Part shown: piece after piece, positions 1 through 12,092 of the stretch
How positions within the stretch are numbered: position 1 is the first letter of the stretch
Layout: every line of letters starts with the position of its first letter
Source of the DNA: Roridomyces roridus
Taxonomy: Eukaryota > Basidiomycota > Agaricomycetes > Agaricales > Mycenaceae
DNA: 64,000 nt
Reading direction: 5' to 3'
Assembly: GCA_029378245.1 (NCBI GenBank)
Contig: JARKIF010000004.1
Location: 1,364,001 to 1,428,000, forward strand
The notes under the pieces: model-generated
Databases searched by the model: none
Told to the model about the DNA's origin: nothing
Seen by the model: only the letters and a program-made list of their open reading frames with translations
Position numbers and translations under genes: made by a program

Positions 1-1
1 G

Positions 2-1930
2 GGGTTCGCTGCTCTCGGGCTTGGACCTCCCCTTCGTCCGCCCGCAAATGGGTTCGGGATGGAGGTGAACCCGGAGATGGCGGTGGTGCCGGGGAGAGAG
101 CTTACACAGCCGCAGCTCACCTACTCCAGGGGTAACGCGAGAGTGCAGAACGCGAGTTGGAATATTATGGATGTCAAATTCCATCGCGGCGCGGTGGTGC
201 AAAGCTGGTGTGTGCTCGTTGTGAGGGATGGATACGAGATGCTGCAAGGCCAGGACGATCCTCGGTTAAAGGAGTTGGTCGCCAGGTTCCGGGCCAAGTT
301 GGTGAATAGCGGGGTGAGGGTCCCTGAAGGCCTGCCGCCTCTCGCGGTCACGCCTCCGCTGCAGCAGTATCAAGATGACTCGAGGAAGGCGGCGCTGGTG
401 GAGATCAAACAGTCGATAATGGGTGCTGTAAAGCAGAAGCCGCAGCTCGTCTTGGTTTTACTCTCCCACCGCGATAACTTCATCTACCCTGGGATCAAGG
501 TGAGCTCTTACGATAAAGCCTGATCGAGAACTCATTTGTGCAGCGTATGGGCGATGTCGATATGGGATTCCATACCATCCACATGCAACTATCCAAGGCG
601 CTCGGCGACGAGAGGAAACAAGATCAGTACTTGTCCAATATTGCCCTCAAAGTCAATTCCAAGCTCGGTGGAATCAATCATCTCGTGAGTCTAGCACGCC
701 ATTCCCGTACTTACTCCTCTTAATCTTTGTAGCTCGAGCCAAATGCCATGCGATGGCTCACCAAGCAGAAGACGATGATGGTCGGGATAGACGTCACACA
801 CCCAGGGCCTGGGAGCAGGGAGGGATCCCCTTCGATCGCGGCGGTGGTTGCCAGTGTGGACGATGACTTCGTGCAGGTACGTGCATACAGTTTTTTCGGC
901 CCGAACCTTGCTGATCCTGTCCGTAGTTCCCTGCGAGCATGAGAATCCAACGGCCCAAACAGGGTAAAGAGGCCAAAGAGGTTTGTGGTCTTTCTCCTGA
1001 AGCGAAGGTCGCCAATTGAAGGTTTACTAGATGCTCTCTGAACTGCGTGATATGCTTGTCGAGCGCCTTTTGTTGTACGAGAAGAAGAACCGGGCGCTTC
1101 CGCAGCGTATCATCGTGTTCCGCGATGGGGTGTCGGGTGCGTGGACAGTCCTGAGCTATTGCTTCTAACTATTCATCTTACTTGCAGAGGGTCAATTCGA
1201 CGATGTGGTGAAGGAAGAAAAGGCTCAGATCATCGAGGCGTTCCAGAAGCTCAGTACCAAGGAACGTGGACCAAGACCTTATCGCCCTACCTTCGCCATC
1301 GTGATTTGCGGGAAGCGCCACCATGCAAGGTAAGTGTTTTCAATCTTAGATTCCCGTAGGTGACCTCGTTCAGGTTCTATCCCATCACGTCCGACTTGGC
1401 GGACCGCAATGGAAATACTCGGCCAGGCACGGTCGTAGACAAAGGAGTTACTGCCGTCTTTGATTTTGATTTCTACCTCCAAGCGCATGCTGGTCTTCAG
1501 GGAACTGTGAGTTTCTTCCAGTCATGTGTGGAGATTGGTTTTGACTCTGGTCCAGGTCAAAGCTACTCATTACACAGTGGTCTACGACGAGTTGAACCTC
1601 ACCGCCGACGAGATCCAGCAGGGCTCGAACAATTTCTCCTACTTGTATGCGCGGGCCACCAAGGCCGTGAGTCTTATCCCGGCAGCCTATTACGCGGATC
1701 TCGCCTGCGAGCGCGGGCGTTGCTATTTAAATGACTTTCTGGTGGACGACAAGACTACCACGTCGGGGAGAAGCAAGGCAGATCGTGACGAGGAGAAAGA
1801 CCGCGTTTTCGAGGCTGCGAGAAAGGCCTGGGGTGAAGGAGTGAGTCCGATATTATTATTATATCCCATTGCACCTCTGACAGGATTACAGATTCACCCG
1901 AATATGCGTGAATCTATGTTTTACATTTAA
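2..1930 (+). CDS. Argonaute (C-terminal half, 5' end outside window)
   Basis: RNA-interference effector: binds a small guide RNA and silences matching RNA. The frame is open to the left edge, so the N, PAZ and part of the MID regions lie outside. About nine exons can be joined; introns include 500-543, 685-732, 877-926, 981-1030, 1137-1187, 1330-1373, 1507-1555 and 1841-1891. The PIWI domain is clear: VGIDVTHPGPGS (first catalytic Asp), FRDGVSEGQF (Asp after the intron-split loop) and the C-terminal end HPNMRESMFYI before TAA at 1928-1930, as in eukaryotic Argonautes. The position that is His in human AGO2 (YYAH) reads YYAD here, giving a DEDD-type site. The gene converges on the acyltransferase with about 60 bp between stop codons. 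Identity is very sure; exact exon ends are inferred from GT-AG signals. Confidence 0.95.
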
Positions 1931-1991
1931 CAGACATCTATAACGGAATCGGAATCTTGTACTTTATACATGCGAAGAATAGCCCCATCTC

Positions 1992-3360
1992 TCAATCCTT
2001 GGCCGCCAGTCGCTGAATTTCCTTCTCCAACAAACTCAGCTTTGCCTTGGACACGTTTACATGTAACAACAGATCTCCATCCATCCTCCCCATAACCGAA
2101 ATGATATTGCTGAGCTGGAACCCACTCTCCGTCCTCATATATCGATTAGCCCATTTGACGGCCGATACACCCGGCCACCGAAGCTCAGTGCTGCGCAGAG
2201 ACGAGCAGTTGTTGACCCAGAAGAGCTCGTCGGCGCCTCTGCAATCAAACGCGCATGTAGAACAGTCTAGTATGCCGTGGCTGGCTATGGCGTCGTATAC
2301 CGCCATGACGTCTTCTGTGCCCTGGTTTTGCCTGGACTGGAATACGCTGAGAGCGATATCCTCGAGGGGCCGTTGGGCGAGGTCGCCCACCGAGGTCTGT
2401 GGACAGAAGTTCCGGATAAAGGCGTTGTGCGGATACGTCGACATGTTGGGGATGGATGGGCGGAAGGAGGAGAATGTAACGAGTCGGACGGTTCGCCGGG
2501 CAGGCGTTCCTTTCGAATACAGAGTCTATGGACTGAATGTGAGTTTGCTTGCTCAATACGCAGGGATTGCATACCTTGTAGAACCATGCTGCAAGCACGT
2601 CGGAAGAGGATACTCTGACTTTTGATAGAGCACGGATTTGGTCCACAAGCCCGAGGTGGACGGCCTCGGGCACGACTACAAGGTGGTCGCACGCCCCGTT
2701 CCAAAAGCAATCATAGACGGAGCGTAGCGCGCCCATAACCACAGTGCTGATTTTATAGAAGAACGACATGGCCACGGGTCTGACGACGTGCGTTGACAGA
2801 GCTGCGTTGAGGGCATCAGGATGCGAGGGTGGGTTCCACTCGCGTGCATGGAGCTGGGCCTCGAGCGCTTCCTGGAGAAGGGCCATCCCGGTGGCGTCGA
2901 ATACGCCGTGAGGGACGGTGAATCCGATTGCTGCGAAGCCTGAGTTGGGCAACGCGGTCACATGAATGGATATCAGCGGATGCTGAGTCTGCACATAGGT
3001 TTTATTGGACGTGGGCGTAGCAGGCGCGACGAACAAAGAGACGGGGAGGGTTGGCGACACGATGAGAAGCGGTAAAGTCACATAGTCCGATATCGGGGTG
3101 TCCGAAACGGCTGTGGTCAACGCGTAACGACGGTACTCGGGCGCAAAGTCACCCTTGGGTACTTGGACGCGCCAGGCCCCTGGTTTGTCGCTCGGTTCTA
3201 TTCTTCCTGCGAGCATTCGCCATCGCTCAGTGAGCCCATCTAGCGCGGCTGACAATGATGGAATGTCGATAGTTCCTTGGATGAGCCAGGCGGTGGTGAA
3301 CGCGACCTCGCTGCAACTGGTGTCGAAGGCGCTGAGCTGAAAGTAATCCCACTCGGCCAT
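1992..3360 (-). CDS. BAHD-like / fungal transferase-family acyltransferase
   Basis: Probable CoA-dependent O- or N-acyltransferase of the fungal transferase family (trichothecene 3-O-acetyltransferase and BAHD relatives). Two exons (2575-3360 and 1992-2525) join across a 49-nt intron to about 440 residues, the usual family length. The catalytic HxxxD motif is seen as HGVFDATG in the first half. The residues before the intron read SSSDVLAAWFYK and the second exon resumes TLYSKGTPARR, which keeps the family's central segment in frame. No DFGWG-like structural motif is obvious near the C-terminus, so the subfamily and substrate are unknown. It is divergent from the small gene at 3685 and convergent with Argonaute. 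Confidence 0.8.
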
Positions 3361-3684
3361 CCTGGGTGGAAGGACGTGTAGCGGATGAGCCGACGCATTT
3401 CAACGCCGCACTGAAACACCGCAGCATCGGCTAAGACGGGAGTCTGAAACGAAGTTGCGCTGTTGATGCCGACTTGATGCTTTGATTCCTTACGGCCATG
3501 TTCTTTCTATCCAAGTCTCTTGAACCATGGTCCATTTCCGCCTCCTCTCTGAAGACAAAAACAACGCGTCCCGCAAGAGTGATCTATTCCTATTCATCGG
3601 ACTCTCCACCGTGAGGGGCGACCCTAGGCTAGCTCCCGAAATCTCAGGGGTCCTCTTCCTTTCTCTCTCTCTCCACCGTTTCCA

Positions 3685-4114
3685 ATGTCCAAGCAATTCT
3701 CAACTGTCGTTCCTTACCTTTTCCCCACCACACCCGTGTCGCGTCACAAACAAGACGCCTCGGACGACACTCTCGTTAACGATGACACTCTCGTTCATAA
3801 CAACAAAAGAACTCAATCATCTCTCATGGGTGAGCAGCTGCCGGTGAATTCTGTCTGGTCATGGTAGTAATTGCCAACAGGAAAACTGCTTAGGATGGTG
3901 AACAAAAAGGGTACGCAGACCCAGCTTGAGTTTGATGAGATGGACATGCAGGAGCTCGAGGACATGGGTGGACCTCACAAAAGGGGTCCCAAGCTTGAAA
4001 GCTCCAAGGGCGCTTACGACTGGATCATGTACTTACGCCTCTTCGTTGTCTGTTCGCTCTTTTTCACAAGCAACTCATGCACAAACTCTCCATATTCCAA
4101 GGGTATATCGATAG
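3685..4114 (+). CDS. Small hypothetical protein
   Basis: Not recognised. A start at 3685 and a short intron (donor at the G of the ATGG|gtgagc junction near 3829, acceptor about 3881) give an acidic mid-section (EFDEMDMQELEDMGGP) followed by a lysine-rich part. A second intron from about 4029 to 4101 would end the protein shortly after YDWIM, with the stop at 4112-4114. Without that intron the frame stays open to 4674 but runs into sequence antisense to the next gene, which is unlikely. Length is about 100 residues. Support is only the coherent splice signals, so this is tentative. Confidence 0.35.
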
Positions 4115-4191
4115 CAAGAGAAAGCACTATACTCGAGTTTACATTTATTCCGTTTGTTCATTCATTAGTAGTATTCCTCATAGATAAATTG

Positions 4192-6657
4192 TCACGCCGT
4201 CTCTCCCCTGCGCTCCGCCACAGCCCGCTGCACCCACCGCAACAACGCACCCTCCAGAATCCCATCCCACCCGGGATCCTTCCTCGCCACCGCCTTGGCG
4301 TCAAATACAATCGGCGGCTGGTCCGGGTTAAATCGTTGGGGCACAGCCGTGGCCGCCGGAGACGTCAACGGCGTCCCCGAAATGGGCGTCGTCCCGCCCG
4401 GCGGCGGCACAGCAGGCGTGACGAGAGGAAGGAGGTAGCGTATCTTGAGCGCTCCAGCCCAGAGGCGCAGATTATCAATACGCCTAAACGTCCAACCCTT
4501 CTTGCTCGCATCGTCCGGACCGCTATCTCGTGCGGCTTGTTCCAGCGCAAGAATGTCGTGGATCCCATCACGGCTGATGTAGCCCCATGGTTTCTTGGAT
4601 TTCCGTACGCAAGTGTTGTATGCGACGCAGAGCAGTTGGCCGGACGAAAGACATTCCAGGAAAGTCTCACGTGAAGACGGGGCCTCGAGCGCCGGAAGGA
4701 GACTCGCTGGCAGGAAGGCCGACAGAAACGCATGTGCGCGCGCTACGGAAACACTATCAGTTAAAACCGGGCAAAACACAAAAAGGAAAGGACTAACCAA
4801 TCTCATCGCCCTCAAATGCAGTTCGTCTGGCCCACTCCGGTAGTGCTTCCTCGTCCACACTGCCGTCGCTATCCTCTCCCTCCTCATTAATCTCACCCAT
4901 ATCCGCCGGCTCCTCCGTAATCCGCAAGGAGCTCATCATCTCAAACATCCCAACCGACACTCTGCGTTTCGCCTTGTCACCCGAAGGCGCCAACACCGTG
5001 GGACCTTCTCCATCCAGAGAACTGCCCCGCCGTTTCGCCTGGCTCTTGGCCCGCACACTACCCTTCTCAATCGCCTTTCGCTTCTCGCGCTCCCAACCCC
5101 GTTCCTTCGCCTCTCCACCGGTCTTCTTCCCCTCAAAGATGACCTCATCAACAACGTCCAGATACGTGCCCACAACGTCCCGCTCCTTCTTGAGATCGTC
5201 CAGACGCACATTCTGTCGGTAGAGCCACCCACTCCCAAGAACAAGCTTCTCATCCCATCCCTCCTTCTTCTCCTTATCCTTCTCATCATCATAATCCCAG
5301 CCCTGGTCCTCTTCCTCCCAGACAGGAACACTCTCAAACCGCCCATTCACCTGAACGAGCGAAAACGCGACAGATGTATCCCCCTCGTGCAAGTGATCAC
5401 CCTCTTCCGAAGGCAATTCCTCCGAATTGGAACTCGGACTCGCAACGCGCGAATGCCGGCCCCCGTCACTCTGCGCATCGTACGCATCGTCACTAAGCGG
5501 CAGCCGACATCTTTCCTCCAGCTCTCTCAGAACCGTCAACACCTCCAACGCAGACTTTCGGATCAGCGCCAACGGGTCTGGCGGTGCCGCCGACTTGGCA
5601 GCATGTGCATCTTTGTCCTTGCTCGCCGCAGCGCGCAGGTCGCCAAAAGAGTTGGAGCTGGATAACGTCGAGGGGCGGAGGCTGCTGCCAGTCTGCCGAG
5701 ACCGAAAGTGCGCACGGATGGTACCCGCGGACTCGTCGGGCAGCGAAAGGAGGTAGTTTCGCACAGAACGGACGGCGCGGGTGGTGGTTTTGAGAACCTT
5801 GAGGACGTCGACGGAATCTGGAGGGCCAAGACCGGCTACACCCAGCCGATCGGTGGCGGAAGGCTGGGGAGGGGCGACGGGTTGGTCTATACGCCAGGCA
5901 AAGGAGACGTCGGAAAGGTCGTCGATGACGCTGGGGAGTAGGGATTCCGGGTCCATTTCGAACGTCTTGACGTATGGAGGGAAAGCGGGGGCCTGAGGGT
6001 GCGGAATGGCGGGCGAGGGCGGGAGGTCCATGATATTAGTGGTGGAAACATTAGTGCTGATACTGAGTCCTCCAAAGACGGGCACGAGACCATGGTGGGG
6101 CTTGGTGAGATTGCTGCAGGACGATCAGTCATGCAGAACGGAGGTGAACAGAAGTGGGGGCGGATGAAATCCAACGTCTACACGCTCAGCGAGGTGCTGG
6201 CGTAGAAGGGATTACACGAAAGAATGGACATTGAAACTCAGCTGAGCAGGCAACCACTCGGAATAGCAAATGCGCATCTCCAAGCTTGTTTCAATGTCAA
6301 TTCTTTCACGAAAACAACATCCAGCCAGCCCCCGAATGCACGGTGGATCGTGGGGAGGGAAGGGAAGAGGGGAAGGGAAGGTAGGATAGAGAATACTTAC
6401 TTTTTCTTGGCCTCGATTCCGGTCTTTGTAAAGTAATGCTGCAGATGCTCGATGCTCCCTAGTGCCATCACGCTCTCCCGTTTAGCAGCGCTACGGCTGA
6501 AAGGCTTCTGGGGCTTGTTGGTCGAGTTCATATTGGGATAAAAGGCCGTCTGCCGGCGAGCCTTCTTCGCCGAGGCGGGGACGTCGAGGTCGGCGGTGCC
6601 AGTCGAGTCCGGGGTGAGGACCATGGGCGTCGTCGAGGCAGATGAGTCGGAGGCCAT
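4192..6657 (-). CDS. Conserved fungal protein with CH-like C-terminal region
   Basis: Three exons (6401-6657, 4798-6113, 4192-4742) give about 700 residues. The N-terminus has a basic S/T-rich segment and a conserved-looking block (IEHLQHYFTKTGIEAKK, then NLTKPHHGLVPVFGG after the intron). The middle is low-complexity and acidic, with a K/E-rich stretch. The third exon carries a compact conserved region (RETFLECLSSGQLLC, then KSKKPWGYI, then WTFRRIDNLRLWAGALKIRY) whose spacing recalls a calponin-homology-like fold. I have seen similar proteins only as uncharacterised fungal entries, so I assign no function. The first intron (6114-6400, about 287 nt) is long for this genome. A cytoskeletal or morphogenesis role would be a guess from the CH-like look. 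Confidence 0.75.
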
Positions 6658-6808
6658 GGTGAGGAGACAAGAAGAGAATTGGGAACAGGAGCCAGGGTGA
6701 AAGAGGGCGAGCGGGCGTTAGGCCCAGGGCATTATTCGCGTGACACGTTGTCGATGCTCCTGATAAAAACTTTGATCTCCATTGATCAAATCTACTTCAT
6801 TTGCGAGC

Positions 6809-9001
6809 TCAATACGATTCAATCCCAAGAACACGATTGTAGAACTGAAGTTCAGTCTGAATAGCGTCCTCGATCGTCTCCCGCCGCTTCCAGCCATGGC
6901 CCTCGCCAGCATACAGCTTGTACTCGACCACACCCCCACGCTTCCGGATGCTTTCCACCATTCCCTGTACCAGAGATCAGCATTCATATAACCAATTCGC
7001 TATATCCATATACTGTACCTCTGCCTGCGATGGCGGAACCGCGGTGTCAGAATCACCCTGGAGTATCTGCAAGCCCATCTTCAAATTTATCACAAAGTAC
7101 GAAAGAATGTGGAACGCACCAACGACGGCACCGTAATTTTATCAGCATGCGACACGGGTGAACGGTCCACCAACACCTCTGGGTCGTCGCCTACAAGCAT
7201 GCGGAGATACCCACTCTCAAACTTGTGCGTCTCGCGCTCGAGCCTCCGGAGATCAGAAATCCCATACAACGACGCGCCAGCAGCGAAAACAGCCTCTTCC
7301 GCGTACCTCGAGAGTGCAGAGAGAACCGTAAACCCACCAGCCGACGGGCCCCGCACCACAATGCGTTTAGGGTCCACCAGGTTATAAGGCGCCGATGCAA
7401 GTGCCCTCGCAGCGCAAATACAATCCTCCACATCCACCACACCCCAATTCCCCCTCAGTCGCTCCATATACCCGCGCCCGTACCCGCTCGATCCACCATA
7501 ATTGACATCACACCACGCCCAACCCCTCGTGGTAAAAAACAACCTCGTCCGGTCGAAGGCCTGTGCGCTAAATCCGACTGGTCCGCCATGTACGTGAATA
7601 ACGAGGGGCGGCTTTTCCCCGTCTGGAGCCGCATACCCAGGGTTGGTGGGAGCGTAAAACACGACATGCACGAATCCCGCTTCTGGGGCTGGGAGTGGGA
7701 TGGAGATGGGCTGAGGAAGCGAGATGTACTCGCGTGGCAAATAATTGTTGTGGGGATCCGAGCTGAGAATCGGAGTAAAGACAGCCTCCGTCGAGGATGA
7801 TGAGAGAGTGCAACGAATCAGAGCAGGCGGAGCATCAGCCTGTGTCCCGACAAATACGACTTGATTCCCCGCCAAAGTGCGCAAGTGCTGGATAACGGTG
7901 TACGGGCTTGGCAGCAAGTCCGCGGTGCCGGCTGCAATGTCCACGCGGTAGAGCACACTGCGCCCGTCTTTGATGGCGATGAACACGACTGCATCATCGA
8001 CAGGGGCATACGGCGACCATCCCAACACCTTGGGAGGGCTCCCATACGAAAACGACTGTGCCACGGGGGCTTTAAACACCGCAGACGCCTCCGCAGCAAT
8101 ACAATCGTATGTCCACGGATTTTCAAAGCCCGAAACATCACAAGTGAAGAGGAGCACGTCGTTGGATAGCCAGGAGGGGTAGGCGACGCTGATTTTCCCG
8201 TGGTGGCCTGCAACGTGCCGGGGATTCACGAAGGAAAGAGACTCGGGAGAAGCTACCGGAACGACGTCCGCGACCCAAATCTCGGTACCATTCCAAGGCA
8301 TGTCCGGGAGATCCCATTCGACCCAAGCCACACGCTTCCCATCAGGTGAGAATGTTGGAGAGGCGTAAAAGGACGCGTCGTCGGAAGTGACTGGGAATAA
8401 TACCTCCTTCGTGGAGACGTTGAGAATGCAGAGGCTGTTGACGACTGCTGCGGGGGTTTTGGCACCAGTGTGATCCTCCAGGACGCCTACGAGCAACCCC
8501 GGGTCGCCCGGGTAGACATTGAAATTCGCAAACTTGTGAAACGGGTTCTCTGTTCTCGGTAGTTGTCAGAAGCGCGAATAAAGAAGAAAGAGAGAGGGAA
8601 TTATACCCGGGGTGATAGCCTCGGGGAGCTTATTGTCGTCGACATTTATTTTGTACACCCTGCCATCGCGACCATGAGAAAAATACGCGACTCCGCCGTG
8701 TACTATTGCGGGTGCTCCGCCGTAGCCATTCACGCTCGAGCGCACGTCCCAATCACCTCCTCCAAGGACGTCACGACGCGTTTCGCTGTGCACGAGGGCG
8801 TTGCGGCCACCTTCTGCTGGGCGTTTCTCAATGTGGTAGACCACAGATGTGATTGGGTCGAGCACGACATCGACTAGGTCTGGGATTTTGTCCTAGGGAC
8901 TATAATGAGGAACGGTCAATGATAGCGGACAGAGTGGGTACCGTGGCGGTGATTGACTCCGCTGCCCAAGGCGACGTCCAAGTTCCATAGGCCGCATTCA
9001 T
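6809..9001 (-). CDS. S9 family serine peptidase (acylaminoacyl/dipeptidyl peptidase type)
   Basis: Alpha/beta-hydrolase peptidase with an N-terminal beta-propeller, expected to cleave short peptides. The propeller part contains repeated blade-like stretches (FSPDGKRVAWVEWD, LGWSPYAPVDDAVVF). The hydrolase part starts near HVHGGPVGFSAQ and has the nucleophile elbow GPSAGG, the acid in GDSDTAVPPSQAE and the catalytic His in GEGHGWKRRET. That order (Ser, Asp, His) is the S9 arrangement. The gene has at least five exons; the start MNAAYGTWTSPWAAESIT at 9001 is chosen because the next exon (DKIPDLVDVVLDP) follows in phase. The stop is at 6809-6811 after RVLGIESY. The product is probably cytosolic because no signal peptide is seen. 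Confidence 0.88.
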
Positions 9002-9238
9002 TTAGTGCGCCTGGGATGGATGCCGCACCAAGTAGGGGTGTTGGTTTACCGCTCTGTTGGACTCGGGCACAGACTCCGTTCGGTACGGTGTCTAGGGACC
9101 GCGAGAAATGGATGAAAATTCCGATTTCCAAATGATGGGAAAGGCATGTAATAGGAGTCGACCGGTGAGAGAATAAGATGGTGTCGCAGTGAGCGTCGTG
9201 CCCACCAGAACAAGAAGACGGCCTACGTTGGGAAAGCG

Positions 9239-10261
9239 GTGAAGAAGAAAATAAGCTCGTTGTGTTTGTCCACCAATCATCAGCCTCTCTGCTTTAGCCT
9301 CGACGATGGTTATATCTTCTGTGCACACGACTGCTCTCGTTCCCCCGCTCCGGATAAGTTGTTTCCCTTGACTGCCGGCTCGGAAACTTCCCTGGGCCCC
9401 ATCGTGGGTGCCGGATTCTGTCTGCAACCAGCCTTATTTCAACCGGATGCCGGCCCAGTTATGGTTTTTAATTCCCCCTTCCCTCATACCAAATCCACTC
9501 GTCGACGAGGTTTGAATGCTCCAGGGTCGCCAGTCCATGCAAGTCGACGGTCGATGCAGCCAAGAAATAGTACTCATATTGTTTCTAGTAGGTTCAGGCG
9601 CAGGAAGGGTGGGGAAGAAACCGACGACACCGATTCCTCTGCTGCTCCAACTCCTTCTTCCTCAACGGGAGCCTCATCTTCTTCCGCGCCCCTCCAATCC
9701 ACATCTTCTGCCCCGCCTCCGAGTCAGCCCCCTCCTTCGAATTCGGTCTCATCGCCTGTCCCTTCGCCAACTGCTGCACTCTCCGATCCGCAGCAATCCT
9801 CGACCACATCGCACCATCACGTTGACACAGTCCGAATCGCGCTTGGTGTGGTTCTCGGCCTCCTAGGCCTTCTATTCCTCATCGGAATGGCGTTCTTCCT
9901 GCGTCGTCGTCGGCATCGTCGACGCTGGCTCCACAGGCTCAAGCGGCCAGAGATTGACCCAGATCCAGCGGGTAATACGGCCCTGCTCGTCCCAGCACCG
10001 CCGTACACCCCGCCTCAAGTCTCAGTGCCAGTGCGCGCGCCATCGATGCGGCAGGTCGACAGAGCAGACCGTTCAGCGATGCACACGCCTGCAGGGACAC
10101 CCCTCTCCCGTAGCTCCATGCTCACCTCGCTCTCGATGTCTTCCTCCACTGCCCAGTTGGCGGACCTACCCCCGCTGAAAGCGGCGGGTCCAGGGCTGTT
10201 GATGGCCACTCCTACCGAGGCTCCTCCTCCCCAGTATGATGACGACTTGAATTCGGTGTGA
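9239..10261 (+). CDS. Single-pass membrane protein with S/P-rich ectodomain
   Basis: Not assigned to a named gene. The translated frame has a long Ser/Thr/Pro-rich stretch (residues about 130-195), one hydrophobic helix (about 200-222: VVLGLLGLLFLIGMAFFL) and an immediate stop-transfer cluster RRRRHRRR. A proline-rich cytoplasmic tail follows. This is the layout of Skg6/Axl2-like fungal wall-sensor or mucin-type proteins. The start at 9239 is simply the first in-frame ATG; the N-terminal 60 residues look unlike a signal peptide, so a first exon or a different start may be missing. The gene is divergent from the peptidase (about 240 bp between starts). Confidence 0.6.
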   Translation: MKKKISSLCLSTNHQPLCFSLDDGYIFCAHDCSRSPAPDKLFPLTAGSETSLGPIVGAGFCLQPALFQPDAGPVMVFNSPFPHTKSTRRRGLNAPGSPVHASRRSMQPRNSTHIVSSRFRRRKGGEETDDTDSSAAPTPSSSTGASSSSAPLQSTSSAPPPSQPPPSNSVSSPVPSPTAALSDPQQSSTTSHHHVDTVRIALGVVLGLLGLLFLIGMAFFLRRRRHRRRWLHRLKRPEIDPDPAGNTALLVPAPPYTPPQVSVPVRAPSMRQVDRADRSAMHTPAGTPLSRSSMLTSLSMSSSTAQLADLPPLKAAGPGLLMATPTEAPPPQYDDDLNSV

Positions 10262-10498
10262 AACGAACGTTTTTTATGTATTACTAGCTTGTGGGTAGTA
10301 GACTGTGATCCAATTTGGTCTGTTTTCAAGCGTGGATAGAGCCATAAGTGGAGCTTGGCGCGGGAGTCGAGAGCAACGAGCATGAGAGTCGCTTGGGTGC
10401 GGGCCAAGACATTTGTCCATTGCGCCTCGTAGATTCCCGAAGGAGCGCGCTTCCGTGTTGTTTTCGTTTCTTTACACACACCTGATCGCTCCCTCCAT

Positions 10499-11569
10499 GT
10501 GTGCATGAATCGTACATCCATTCGGACGCTGGCCTCCGCCGCCGCCCGCGTCCGGACTCGCATCGTGCTGGATGACCTGGCCAAAGAACGGCGCACCGAT
10601 GCTGTGATGAACACACACGATTGGCTCGGCGACGACGCCCAAGACACCGCCAACCGCAAACTAGGCACCCTCAACGCGAGCAAACTCCAACGGACAGACT
10701 TTGCCAGTCTCTCAAATCAGCGTTGGCCTACGGTGTCTTTCGTGCCTCCGAACATACAGACTCCGCGCTTGCCGTCGTTTCCGCTACGCTATGCGAAGAA
10801 GGCTGGGCAGGCGCTCCCCTTCCCTGAAGGCACGCGAGGATTCCTGTATTACAAAAAACAGCTACACCTATCGCCTCTAGCAGCTGGAGTGCGGTTCAGA
10901 GTCACCACCGGCAGCCACCCCAGCACTTTCCACGACGGGCACGATCTGCTGCTCGACGGCTTACCCTGGCAGATTCCCCTGCACAACATCGCCACCGTAG
11001 TGGGTGGCTCAGGCTACGCATCGCTACGGAACCAACTCCTCCGCGAATCACTCGTCGATGAAACCCAGCTCGAGCGCTGCAAAGCTCTCACGCCCAACAA
11101 GAAGCGGCTCGACCACCGGCTGACGGTATACACATTGAACCAGCCCTTCACCGTGGACTTTAGCAAGACGCAGTTTGCGCTCATCGCTGGGAACAGCGCG
11201 GTCAAGGTCTGGCAGTACGCATACACGTTTGCCGACAACCGCGCTCAGTACCGCCCACTCATCCGGCCATACACGGGGAGCGCACTAGCTCAATTCGAAC
11301 GCTCAACACTCCCGGAGCATAATAGCAACAGTACACTCGTCATGCGCATCGTGACGATGCTCCAAGAGCCTGAATGCGTCGTACCTGGATACGATGGGTA
11401 CATTCCCGTGCCACGAGCAGGCGAGCTCGTCCACAGGCCCATGGGGCACGGCCGCGGGGCACAGCTCGGACCGTGGTTCTGCGATACCGTCCAGGAGGAC
11501 TCGGACAGCGCGTCCATCTTGAGGATGCTTTTGGTGAGTGACTCGACTCGACTTGCTTTTTCCGGATGA
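10499..11569 (+). CDS. Hypothetical protein, essentially one exon
   Basis: Unrecognised protein of about 350 residues with an even composition and no low-complexity tract. The N-terminal 25 residues are Arg/Ser/Ala-rich and could be a mitochondrial presequence. The body is mixed alpha/beta in appearance (for example GLPWQIPLHNIATVVGGSGY and FSKTQFALIAGNSAVKVWQY). No transmembrane helix is seen. A possible donor after ILRMLL (about 11534) and an acceptor near 11741 would replace the last residues by a two-codon exon. I know no family for it; it may be restricted to Agaricomycetes. Confidence 0.6.
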   Translation: MCMNRTSIRTLASAAARVRTRIVLDDLAKERRTDAVMNTHDWLGDDAQDTANRKLGTLNASKLQRTDFASLSNQRWPTVSFVPPNIQTPRLPSFPLRYAKKAGQALPFPEGTRGFLYYKKQLHLSPLAAGVRFRVTTGSHPSTFHDGHDLLLDGLPWQIPLHNIATVVGGSGYASLRNQLLRESLVDETQLERCKALTPNKKRLDHRLTVYTLNQPFTVDFSKTQFALIAGNSAVKVWQYAYTFADNRAQYRPLIRPYTGSALAQFERSTLPEHNSNSTLVMRIVTMLQEPECVVPGYDGYIPVPRAGELVHRPMGHGRGAQLGPWFCDTVQEDSDSASILRMLLVSDSTRLAFSG

Positions 11570-12092
11570 TACCAAGCACCCCTCCCGACCAACCATGCAC
11601 CGTGCTGTGTTTCTTTACCTCGAGTAAAGCTAACCGCCGGCGCGGGATGACGGACGGATATATAATTTGCAACCTGAGCCTTTCTTTCTCTTTCTTCGTG
11701 TTCTTGTTCTTGATACCGGTATGCTGACGAGATGTGCTAGGACAAGTGAAGAAGAAGATGTCACCTCGGGTTTCTGAATGACATGGCCTCGGATTCAAAG
11801 GACGCGGAACACGGAGGATGGTCGACGACGACACTTGGCACTACGCACGATTTGGTGGTTGGGGAAGCGGAAAGAGTACTTTCGGAACGGGGTGATGTGC
11901 TGAAAACTTGAGCGGTCAGCGCTCAGGGAGGGGACAAGGAGGAAACGAGCATCGGATGGAGGTGATTTGTCGGTCCCACATCGTTGCTTGGAAGGCAGAA
12001 ATTGCCACCGGGGCGTAGCTCCCGCTCTGCTTTCGAGATAGTTCTTCATTACTGCATACAAAAATACTACAAAGAACAAGCAATAGAGTCCG
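11570..12092. other. Convergent intergenic stretch without a gene
   Basis: This lies between the 3' ends of the genes at 10499 and 12093. Open frames here are short and antisense, without recognisable domains or splice signals. It holds the 3' untranslated regions of both genes and a T-rich run near 11680-11715; nothing else is seen. Confidence 0.5.

Noticed and set aside
3871..4674. Unspliced 267-codon extension of the small gene at 3685
   Set aside because: After about 4110 it is antisense to the gene at 4192 and becomes Arg/Pro-rich noise.
11340..11834. Minus-strand frame of 164 codons
   Set aside because: It overlaps the coding region of the gene at 10499 in antisense and shows no domain.
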